This document shows positions 1 to 5,778 of a DNA stretch of 9,628 nucleotides, piece by piece. Made by a program: the position numbers and the translations under genes. The stretch's first letter is position 1, and each line of letters starts with the position of its first letter. The stretch covers positions 1-9,628 of the forward strand of contig CAXOVX010000050.1 in assembly GCA_964213345.1 (NCBI GenBank), read 5' to 3'. The stretch is from CAXOVX01 sp964213345. GTDB lineage: Bacteria; Pseudomonadota; Alphaproteobacteria; Rickettsiales; Midichloriaceae. The notes beneath the pieces are model-generated. The model saw nothing but the letters and a program-made list of their open reading frames with translations. It did not search any database and was not told the DNA's origin.

Positions 1-243
1 GATTGTGTGTTGTAAATTTTACCTCCTTTCTTCTTGACTTCTATTACGGATGCTTAGGGTTAGAACGTATACGTTGTCGCGCTGCGGGATTTCGGTTCAG
101 TCACGTACTATGTCTAGACAAAAAGCACTTTGATGATGATCCCTGTACGATTTGGCCGTCAGTGCACCGACGACACCTACGGCCCCTGCGTGCTCTTTTT
201 CGGAAAACGATTTCTGAGCGCTGTGCTTGCCCCTTTATCATAT
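1..243 (-). pseudogene. Decayed fragment related to the 3856-4158 pseudogene
   Basis: No intact gene is visible in this stretch downstream of fliK. Read on the minus strand in one frame, it shows scattered pieces that line up in the same order and frame as the longer remnant at 3856-4158. These are FPKK (near 195-206), then EPKSRSATTYTF (near 69-104, against EPESCSVTTWTL), then KKGGKIYNTQ (against LKGGIGIIVQ). Several stop codons interrupt the frame here. The nucleotide match is strongest over about 25 bases around 77-101 and 3931-3955. I infer a second, more decayed and internally shortened copy of the same gene. A plus-strand open frame over 3-251 has no recognisable protein features and is taken as chance. 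Confidence 0.35.
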
Positions 244-1818
244 TTATATGAGTACGTTCACGCTATCGCCGTACTTTAAATAGAGGCACATATCTGCCAA
301 TGCGGGTTGCTCGGCAGTATCTCTCAGTACACTTCCCGTTTCACCAAAAATGCTACGCATTAACATACTCTGGTGTTTAGTAGGACTGTTGTTTCCGTTA
401 GAATTCTGCGCAAAATTTGCTCCTTGATCGTTAAGTAGTCCCATCTTTACAGTAACATCACCTTCTTTTGTATTTAAGTTGCTATCATAGACACTGAAAG
501 TGTTATGCTTTTCAGCTACTGCAGAAATCACTAACTGCTTGAGTTCTAAGCTATGCTGACGCAGTAAGTGTAGTGTAGTCAGCTTTTCTACAGATATCTG
601 CATTTCGCACTTTTTTCCATTGTTAATACGGCATACAATATCGATAATTCCCAAATTTTCCGGTTTTAGCTGCACTTTGATTGTTTGTTTTTCATCTAAA
701 CTACTGCCATTAATTTTCACAACTACTTGCTTTACAACTGCTAAGCCTAGCTCTTCCCGTAAAGCCCTATTGTAACTACCAATTGCAATACTTGTGCTGA
801 CATTATTAACGCTAGTATTATGTAAGGGAAGGAATTGAGCGGCATTACCTGTCCACGGTAGCTGCTGGTTGCCATCTTTAATGACAGCATTTGTGCCTAT
901 GCTGCTGCTATCATCAATCATGCTCTCTGCCCGATTACTACCAACATCATAATAGTTATCTATATGATTGTGCGTTTCGCTCAAATTTACGTCTTTCAGT
1001 GCATTCACCACAAAATATGTGTTTTGGTGGGGTATAATTGCAGAGATAGCCTTATCGCCCGCCTTATCACCAAGCTCTGGATTTTTGCAATAATGTAATT
1101 GCAGATCATTAGAAACACTCGAACAAGTACTAGAAGAAACCGGAAAAATGAAGCAAGGATAAGGCATAGAGTCCATAACACACATGCTTGGTGTAGTAAC
1201 ACCATCTGACGACTCCTCTGTTTTATCTCCTCCAAGAGCATCCACAGCTACCATACTATGTTGTGGCAAAGCAAGAATGACTTGAAGGGGTGAGACAGAA
1301 GAGTCGTCCGATACTTGTAGAACGCTCTTTGGTGCGTTACATTTTTGACTACTAGCGTACATGGCACTATCAGTCATAGGGAATTTGATATCTCTGATCT
1401 CCATTTCAGCTTTTATGAACTCATTTGTACTGGAATCGTTTTCCTTAGCGGCGAATACTGCTCTCGGGTGACCGTTTCTATTCTCAGCAAAATTGAGTTC
1501 GACTGGCTTTAGCAAAAAAGTATTACTTTGAATTTTATTCCTGGAATCAGCTTCTTCAGCAGAGCAACTCGAGATGTTTTTATCAGTACTGCTATTGGCT
1601 ACACATACTCCCGGCTCTTGCTTTTTTGCCTCCATACCAGCATGCTCTTCACGTACAACAGGTTCTTGCTTTTGTTTTAGCGTTTCAGACTGCTCTGCTA
1701 AAATCTGCAAGAACAAATCCTTACCTCCTTTTGTACAAACTACACCTCCACTACCTTGAGGTCCTGAATTCGAAACAGCATACTGCGGAGATTGTACTGT
1801 ATGTAAACCGTCAGCCAT
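244..1818 (-). CDS. fliK: Flagellar hook-length control protein FliK (C-terminal hook domain)
   Basis: This 524-residue protein probably measures hook length and switches the flagellar type III export gate from hook to filament substrates, as FliK does. The evidence is a C-terminal Flg_hook-type domain at about residues 358-445, with the family signature VQLKPENLGIIDI (382-394) followed by an amphipathic helix rich in Leu (411-432). Residues 1-350 are low-complexity, rich in Ser, Asn, Gln and Thr and poorly conserved, as is usual for the secreted ruler half. An early GGKDLFLQILAE segment (31-42) resembles the N-terminal FxxLL-like patch of the family. The start ATG at 1816-1818 is the first in frame and sits just below a candidate promoter; the ribosome site (AAGAAA) is weak. 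No other flagellar gene lies within the window, and flgD, its frequent neighbour, is not visible downstream. The reading frame is long and unbroken, which argues for maintained function in an otherwise decayed neighbourhood. Confidence 0.8.
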   Translation of the reverse strand: MADGLHTVQSPQYAVSNSGPQGSGGVVCTKGGKDLFLQILAEQSETLKQKQEPVVREEHAGMEAKKQEPGVCVANSSTDKNISSCSAEEADSRNKIQSNTFLLKPVELNFAENRNGHPRAVFAAKENDSSTNEFIKAEMEIRDIKFPMTDSAMYASSQKCNAPKSVLQVSDDSSVSPLQVILALPQHSMVAVDALGGDKTEESSDGVTTPSMCVMDSMPYPCFIFPVSSSTCSSVSNDLQLHYCKNPELGDKAGDKAISAIIPHQNTYFVVNALKDVNLSETHNHIDNYYDVGSNRAESMIDDSSSIGTNAVIKDGNQQLPWTGNAAQFLPLHNTSVNNVSTSIAIGSYNRALREELGLAVVKQVVVKINGSSLDEKQTIKVQLKPENLGIIDIVCRINNGKKCEMQISVEKLTTLHLLRQHSLELKQLVISAVAEKHNTFSVYDSNLNTKEGDVTVKMGLLNDQGANFAQNSNGNNSPTKHQSMLMRSIFGETGSVLRDTAEQPALADMCLYLKYGDSVNVLI

Positions 1819-1833
1819 GATTTCTTAACACAT

Positions 1834-1861
1834 ATTATAAAAAACTAACTCGATGAGTCTA
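1834..1861 (-). promoter_or_regulatory. Candidate sigma-70 promoter of fliK
   Basis: On the minus strand a perfect TATAAT (1834-1839) lies 16 bases after TAGACT (1856-1861, four of six matches to TTGACA). Transcription would begin near 1827, giving a leader of about 9 bases before the fliK ATG. AT-rich sequence makes chance matches common, so this is a candidate only. Confidence 0.4.
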
Positions 1862-1991
1862 GCAGTTTTATAATTGGTTTAAAACTAATTAATTTGGTTA
1901 TTTTTCATACACAAAAAATACTGTACATAAAAAAACACTTCTTTGTACTGTTTAATCCCGTCAAGAAGCGGGAAAAGCATTTAGAATTTTG

Positions 1992-2026
1992 GAATGTATC
2001 AGAAGCCATTATGAGTAGAGACAAGT
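1992..2026. repeat. 35-bp dispersed repeat, copy 1
   Basis: These 35 bases match 3785-3819 at 31 positions in the same orientation. Read on the plus strand they encode NVSEAIMSRDK, inside a longer open stretch ending FWNVSEAIMSRDKF then a stop. The other copy encodes NVSEATMSRNK. Two of the four differences are silent in this frame. The pattern W...SE.MSR..F resembles the N-terminal part of piggyBac-type transposases (DDE_Tnp_1_7), so both may be relics of one transposase. The unit is too short to be sure. Confidence 0.5.
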
Positions 2027-2081
2027 TCTAAAATGATTGCCTAGGGAGTGTCGACATTTAGAATTTTTATGATATATTTTA

Positions 2082-2090
2082 TGATATAAT
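2082..2090 (+). promoter_or_regulatory. Extended -10 promoter of the IS5-type transposase
   Basis: TGATATAAT contains a perfect TATAAT (2085-2090) with the TGN extension just upstream; no good -35 box is present. It lies 32 bases before the transposase ATG, which is preceded by AGAGAGG (2111-2117) as a ribosome site. Confidence 0.45.
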
Positions 2091-2121
2091 GTATCTAGAA
2101 TCGATTTATAAGAGAGGCTAG

Positions 2122-2328
2122 ATGTTGTACGATTTAAAAGATGGTCAATGGGAAGCAATTGAGGGTAGTTTACCTGGTAGAATAGGAGATAGAGGTCGTA
2201 GTGTGGAGGATAATCGAGGCTTTATCAGAGCCGTTATGTGGATTGCCAGGACTGGGGCGTCATGGAGGGCGTTGCCAGAAGGATACGGGAAATGGACTAC
2301 GATCCATAAAGGGGCTGTTGCGAGATGA
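2122..2328 (+). pseudogene. Truncated IS5-family transposase, N-terminal part
   Basis: The first 62 residues match the start of IS5-family transposases (the DUF4096-type N-terminal region). Visible landmarks are LKDGQWEAIEGSLPG at residues 5-19, a GRSVEDNRGFIRAVMWI block, and the signature RTGASWRALPEGYGKWTTI (residues 43-61). After IHK the frame departs from the family and stops at a TGA, and the right terminal repeat follows within 35 bases. The catalytic DDE domain is therefore missing altogether. The normal protein would be about 250-280 residues long. The start ATG has a purine-rich ribosome site and an upstream extended -10, so a short peptide could still be made, but no function is expected beyond possible interference with a full transposase. 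Confidence 0.8.
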
Positions 2329-2378
2329 GATAAAAGGTATTATTCATGTAGGTGTGCAAGATAAATGTCGACACTCCC

Positions 2379-2712
2379 TAAGAACTCTTCTTTTGCCTCG
2401 GAGTCTGCTTCTTTGTAAAGTGTTCTTTTTTTTAAAAACAACCCCATCCTTTGAAAGGCACAATATATGCCAGTTGCAGTCATTCCGACCATTGCGCCTA
2501 TTTCTTTCTGTGCCAAATTCGGATTTTCCTGTAATAATTTGCATCAACTGTTCACGATTTGCCTTAGTGGGCTTATTGCCATTCTTTTTAGGACTTACAT
2601 CGCCATTTTCTTTCTTCAGACTTTCCCAGTAAAACACCGATGTTTTGCTAATGCCTAGCTTCTCCATCTCCAATTTGTTTAAGCACTATCTCTCTAAAAA
2701 TTAAAAATAATT
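2379..2712 (-). pseudogene. IS630-family transposase remnant, N-terminal half, frameshifted
   Basis: Three consecutive minus-strand pieces together read as the N-terminal helix-turn-helix half of an IS630-type transposase. The first (about 2712-2655) gives FREIVLKQIGDGEAR. The second (about 2670-2530) gives LGISKTSVFYWESLKKENGD and then KKNGNKPTKANREQLMQIIT. The third (about 2530-2379) gives ENPNLAQKEIGAMVGMTATG, then YCAFQRMGLFLKKRTLYKEA and SEAKEEFL. A few residues seem lost between the first two pieces, and an extra base near 2529 shifts the third. The IS5-type element at 2044-2378 interrupts the gene right after EEFL, and no DDE catalytic part is found on its other side. The single 109-residue open frame here (2344-2673) is therefore only an accidental reading across the shift. 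Confidence 0.75.
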
Positions 2713-3173
2713 AACACTTTAATCATGATTACAATCCTTTTTCATTTAACTATATTACGGGATAACAATGAAAAAGGATGGTACGGATATCACCACAGCA
2801 AGCCATGAGGCTGCGAAATGGTTTTGTATGAACCGGAATTTAGAGTTCTCTGGAACTACTTGATTTTGTCCTAGTATTCCTTAGCTTCTAACTTTTGAAA
2901 AAGTAACCCTCTCTAATACCTCCATATACCACCCTTTTTTATGACAATATTTTACGTAATCATTAGATTTTTTTCGAAACTCGCTTATACCACATATAAA
3001 ATGCAAGGAACACACAGAGCATAGAACCGAGAGGCGCATTCTTGATATACATGAGGGAGCGCCAGAGTGTTCATAGCAGAAGTAAAGAGAAGTCTATTAA
3101 TTGCCTCAAGAGCACCCGTAACACACCGACATAACAACAATCCCAAACCTCGCAAAAATAACTTTGCACATTG
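2713..3173. other. Intergenic stretch without a supported gene
   Basis: Apart from the inverted repeat at 2730-2783, I see no supported gene. A 31-codon plus-strand frame (2768-2863, starting MKKDGTDITTASHEAAKWFC) overlaps the right arm of that repeat. It shares the nucleotide word GCGAAATGGTTTTG (2813-2826), and the peptide AKWFC, with the minus strand at 4319-4332, so it may be a scrap of a transposon gene. On the minus strand, the frame of carD continues open after its TAG stop to a TAA at 2985-2987, giving a Leu/Cys-rich tail of about 62 codons of unknown meaning. Confidence 0.4.
2730..2783. repeat. 17-bp imperfect inverted repeat with 20-bp spacer
   Basis: The arms at 2730-2746 and 2767-2783 pair at 16 of 17 positions, with a perfect 13-bp core (ATCCTTTTTCATT against AATGAAAAAGGAT). 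No T-tract follows either arm outside the stem, so it is not an ordinary intrinsic terminator. It lies next to the upstream edge of the IS630-type remnant and could be a small mobile or decayed element end, or a hairpin in RNA. Confidence 0.6.
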
Positions 3174-3686
3174 CTAATCCCTAAAATAGTTCAGCACAGA
3201 AAGTATCTTAGTTTTTGTCTCATCTTTTGGTAATGACATGGCTATAGAATACTCATGTGCAAATCTTTCCAAAGCAATATCGTATATAACCTTCTCACTA
3301 TAAGACCTATCTGGATCATCAACATTACGATGTAAATCACGTAAAACTTCCGCAATTAAGTCTACTTGGCCAGAATTAATTTTACTATCATATTCCTGTG
3401 CACGCTTACTCCACATACCTTTTGGAAATTTTGCTTTACTTTTTAGAACACGCATAGCTCTTTGCAGCTCACTCTCGGAACTCAGATGCCTAAGTCCAGT
3501 TTTTACAGCTTTAGACTTAGGAACCCTCAAAGTCATTTTGTCCTTCGAAAACAAAATGACGTACAAACTTATCCCTGTTCCAGCTATAACCTGGATCTCT
3601 TCAGCAATTATCTGACCCACACCATGCGTTGGATAAACTACATTATCCCCAACACTAAAAAAACTAACACCTAATACATGATTCAT
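3174..3686 (-). CDS. carD: CarD/CdnL family transcriptional regulator
   Basis: This 170-residue protein belongs to the CarD_CdnL_TRCF family, which binds the RNA polymerase beta subunit and stabilises open promoter complexes, notably at rRNA promoters. The N-terminal polymerase-interaction domain (about residues 8-68) shows FSVGDNVVYPTHGVGQI, followed by beta-strand segments and LRVPKSKA. The C-terminal helical DNA-contact domain contains the family signature WSKRAQEYDSKINSGQ with AEVLRDLHR (92-121). The length and both domains match alphaproteobacterial CdnL, so the gene looks intact. The ATG at 3684-3686 is preferred because no other start precedes the domain; no clear Shine-Dalgarno is seen. 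The gene is alone between decayed regions and has its own promoter at 3744-3772. CdnL rather than the larger myxobacterial CarD is the better functional name. Confidence 0.92.
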   Translation of the reverse strand: MNHVLGVSFFSVGDNVVYPTHGVGQIIAEEIQVIAGTGISLYVILFSKDKMTLRVPKSKAVKTGLRHLSSESELQRAMRVLKSKAKFPKGMWSKRAQEYDSKINSGQVDLIAEVLRDLHRNVDDPDRSYSEKVIYDIALERFAHEYSIAMSLPKDETKTKILSVLNYFRD

Positions 3687-3743
3687 AGGCGCATCTACTA
3701 AAAGAATTAAAAAAGATAACCTAAACGCATTAAACAGGTGGGG

Positions 3744-3772
3744 ATTGTATCATAATTTTGGTTACGTGTAAA
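3744..3772 (-). promoter_or_regulatory. Promoter of carD
   Basis: On the minus strand TTTACA (3767-3772, five of six matches to consensus) is followed after 17 bases by TACAAT (3744-3749), which also has the extended TGA directly upstream. Transcription would start near 3737, leaving a leader of about 50 bases before carD. This is the best-formed promoter in the window. Confidence 0.6.
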
Positions 3773-3784
3773 TCATCTACTTTA

Positions 3785-3819
3785 GAATGTATCGGAAGCC
3801 ACTATGAGCAGAAACAAGT
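3785..3819. repeat. 35-bp dispersed repeat, copy 2
   Basis: This is the second copy of the repeat at 1992-2026 (31 of 35 identical, same orientation). Plus-strand reading gives NVSEATMSRNK followed at once by a stop, and a stop also lies just upstream, so this copy is more decayed than copy 1. It sits directly upstream of the carD promoter region. Confidence 0.5.
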
Positions 3820-3855
3820 AGCATAAGAACTATGTCGTACATCTTTGCCTAAAAT

Positions 3856-4450
3856 TTATTTATTTTCGAGTAATACTTGGTGTTTTTGTACGATTATACC
3901 AATTCCTCCTTTTAATGTCCACGTTGTCACGCTGCAGGATTCAGGCTCTACCCTACCTCCTTCACCATCATTATTACTGCTCCTAGTGCTCATTAAAAAA
4001 TGGGACTCGGGATTCCCCACTACTAATCGCCCGAGATTAAAGCATATAGCACGCATAAATTTTGCAAACTGATTTTTTGTAATGCCTGTACATCTCATCT
4101 TGTACATTTTTTTCGGAAAAACACTCTCTTGAATGACGCTCTTGGCTTGGTGTAGCAATTTATCCGGATCAAAATACCTTCCGTATTATCCTTCTTCACA
4201 GCTCCAAAACGCACGGCCTCCCTGGCTGCTTAGGCAATTTTCTGCGCTCCCGTCTTCTTGCTACGTAAACGCCTAAATACACCATAATCAGCGGCCTTCT
4301 CGCCAAGACCAAAATTCGCAAAACCATTTCGCTACACTACTATCTGCTACATACCTCCCAACCCACTATCACCCAGATCTTCCATAAATTGCAACAATAA
4401 GCATTTGACTTCTTGTTGCAACTTATCCTACTAATCCACACATCCGCTAT
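3856..4450 (-). pseudogene. Decayed gene, unrecognised; possibly transposase C-terminal region
   Basis: An open frame of 100 codons (3856-4158) has no proper start. Its frame extends upstream to YGRYFDPDKLLHQAK, and another frame upstream carries protein-like sequence broken by three or more stops. That part includes QQEVKCLLLQFMEDLGD, then NGFANFGLGEKAADYG, then FRRLRSKKTGAQKIA and FGAVKKDNTEGI. The segment KKMYKMRCTGITKNQFAKF, followed by MRAICFNLGRL, is like the helical C-terminal end of several DDE transposases, where a Y..R..G..K..Q or N pattern precedes a helix ending in NL.RL. I cannot name a family. A shorter, more damaged relative lies at 1-243. Stops and at least one frame change make a working product unlikely, although the 3856-4158 part could be translated if it were reached. 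Confidence 0.4.
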
Positions 4451-4671
4451 ATGCCGTCTCCTTCCCACACCTCATCAACTCTCTAGATATAACTGAAAAT
4501 CAAGCAACCCCCCAACCTTTCTATGTTGAGCTCTCCACATACTAGACCTTCCGCTATCCGCTCCACCGACACACCCCCCTATCCCCTTTTACAAGACCCT
4601 TCCTTACGTTGTCTACTACGTACATTGAAACAGTTACATGGTCAATAAGTAAAAAATTTAAAAATTTTTTA
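4451..4671. other. C-rich intergenic stretch downstream of tsaD
   Basis: No gene is supported here. The plus strand from about 4440 to 4620 is strikingly rich in C and poor in G, with two runs of six C (near 4508 and 4573), unlike the AT-rich surroundings. The minus strand, which is the direction of tsaD transcription, therefore carries G-tracts. A minus-strand frame reads RSSMWRAQHRKVGGLLDFQL before a stop, which may be further pseudogene debris. Confidence 0.35.
4651..4670 (-). terminator. AT-only palindrome just after tsaD
   Basis: A perfect 9-bp inverted repeat (AAAAAATTT, two-base loop, AAATTTTTT) begins one base after the tsaD stop region. It has no GC pairs and a very tight loop, so it is weak as an intrinsic terminator; it is listed because nothing better is seen at the end of this operon. 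Confidence 0.2.
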
Positions 4672-5778
4672 TCATTCGAAACAAGATTTCACGTAACTCA
4701 CCTCCGTAAGAGGCCAACGAGACCTAGGAGCAAAATCAAGTGTATCAATCAGTCCTGAACGTGCTCTTTCAAGGCCAGCCCACGCTATCATTGCTCCATT
4801 ATCAGTACATAATGCTATTGGTGCAGCAATCAGCCGCAAGCCATGAGAAGCTAAGGAATCTGTTAATGCTAACCTTATATACTGATTAGCAGCTACGCCG
4901 CCCGCTATTACTGCTGTCTTTATTTGCGAAAAAGTTTCCATATCTACAAGATCAATATCAGTAGTATGTGGTATATGATTGCGCGTTCCAATGCCGTATT
5001 TTTCGATTACTTGCTCTAGCCTGTCTTTTAACACCAATGTTACTGTATGTTGGAATGATGCGCATATATCCGCTATTTCTTCTTTGGTAGGGGCATGTTC
5101 TAGATTACGTAAATAATGCATAACAGCTGTTTTAAGTCCTGAAAATGAAAAATCACAGTTCTTTTGCTTGTAAAACGCTTTAGGAAATGGAACGGCATTA
5201 CAATTACCATTTAAAGCAATTTTTTCAATAATTGGACCACCTGGATATTCTAAATTTAGCATCTTCGCAACTTTATCAAATACCTCTCCTACTGCATCAT
5301 CTAAAGTTTGCGATATTAATTTATACTTGCCAACGCCCCTAACTACTAATATTTGGCAATGTCCCCCTGAGATTAACAATAATAAGTAAGGGAAATTAAC
5401 ATCAAAAGTTAATCTTGGTGTTAGCGCGTGTCCCTCTAGGTGATTGACTGCAATTATGGGTTTTTTTAATACAGAACTTAATCCTTTTGCTACCATAACC
5501 CCTACAATCAGTCCGCCTATGAGGCCTGGTCCTGCAGTAACCGCTATGTAATCGAGATTTTGCCAATTTAGCGCGGTGCTATTTTTCAAGAAGTTTTCTC
5601 GCAGTAGCCGAGGTAAAATTTTTAGGTGATTACGTGCTGCAATTTCAGGGACAACACCACCATATGCTTGATGACAGGCAATTTGGCTATAAATCTTATT
5701 AAGTAATATATTCTTGTTCTCATCAACAACTGCAATAGCCGTTTCATCACAACTCGTCTCTATTCCTAATACCTGCAT
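4672..5778 (-). CDS. tsaD: tRNA N6-adenosine threonylcarbamoyltransferase TsaD
   Basis: TsaD transfers the threonylcarbamoyl group to A37 of tRNAs reading ANN codons, working with TsaB and TsaE in the cytoplasm. The sequence has the ASKHA-fold start LGIETSCDETAIAVVD (4-19), GGVVPEIAARNH (40-51), the metal-binding HxxxH as NHLEGH (His113 and His117), LISGGHCQI (136-144), and DKVAKMLNLEYPGG (168-181). Later come FSFSGLKTAV (210-219), AGGVAANQYIR (292-302) and the C-terminal DNGAMIAWAG (326-335). At 368 residues it is about 30 longer than the E. coli protein. Much of the extra length lies at about 262-285, between the helix ending EKYG and the AGGVAAN strand. The start ATG lies inside the last codons of proS (13-bp overlap), so translation is probably coupled. 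It is the last gene of the lipoprotein-proS-tsaD operon. All key residues are present. Confidence 0.97.
   Translation of the reverse strand: MQVLGIETSCDETAIAVVDENKNILLNKIYSQIACHQAYGGVVPEIAARNHLKILPRLLRENFLKNSTALNWQNLDYIAVTAGPGLIGGLIVGVMVAKGLSSVLKKPIIAVNHLEGHALTPRLTFDVNFPYLLLLISGGHCQILVVRGVGKYKLISQTLDDAVGEVFDKVAKMLNLEYPGGPIIEKIALNGNCNAVPFPKAFYKQKNCDFSFSGLKTAVMHYLRNLEHAPTKEEIADICASFQHTVTLVLKDRLEQVIEKYGIGTRNHIPHTTDIDLVDMETFSQIKTAVIAGGVAANQYIRLALTDSLASHGLRLIAAPIALCTDNGAMIAWAGLERARSGLIDTLDFAPRSRWPLTEVSYVKSCFE

Larger units (their letters stand above)
2044..2378 (+). mobile_element. Internally deleted IS5-family element with intact inverted ends (MITE-like)
   Basis: The element is bounded by perfect 17-bp terminal inverted repeats, GGGAGTGTCGACATTTA at 2044-2060 and its reverse complement at 2362-2378. 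The flanks read CTA before and TAA after, so a TA duplication, or the YTAR-type four-base target of IS5 relatives if the outer G/C is counted, is plausible. The inside carries only the first 60 or so residues of an IS5-type transposase and then runs directly into the right end, so most of the gene has been lost. Such an element cannot move itself but could be mobilised by a full-length relative elsewhere in the genome. It has inserted in the IS630-type remnant on its right side, at residue EEFL of that protein. Confidence 0.8.

Noticed and set aside
3..251. Plus-strand 82-codon open frame at the window start
   Set aside because: No recognisable domain; the minus-strand reading shows collinear matches to another remnant, so this is treated as a shadow.
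118..255. Minus-strand short frame starting MIKGQAQRSE just after fliK
   Set aside because: It follows fliK closely but has only about 46 codons, an Arg/Cys-rich sequence without family likeness, and competes with the better-supported remnant frame.
1005..1241. Minus-strand 78-codon frame inside fliK
   Set aside because: It lies wholly within fliK in another frame and has no features of its own.
2201..2632. Plus-strand 143-codon open frame
   Set aside because: It runs across the right end of the IS5-type element and antisense to the IS630-type remnant, so it is a composite accident.
2344..2673. Minus-strand 109-codon open frame as an intact protein
   Set aside because: Its second half is out of frame with the family; the correct reading changes frame near 2529 and ends at the inserted element.
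2768..2863. 31-codon plus-strand frame with ATG in the inverted repeat
   Set aside because: Too short, no convincing ribosome site and no family match; mentioned only for the shared AKWFC word.
3777..3842. Minus-strand 21-codon frame MYDIVLMLLV across repeat copy 2
   Set aside because: The matching copy at 1992-2026 has a stop in this frame, and differences between copies fit the opposite strand better.
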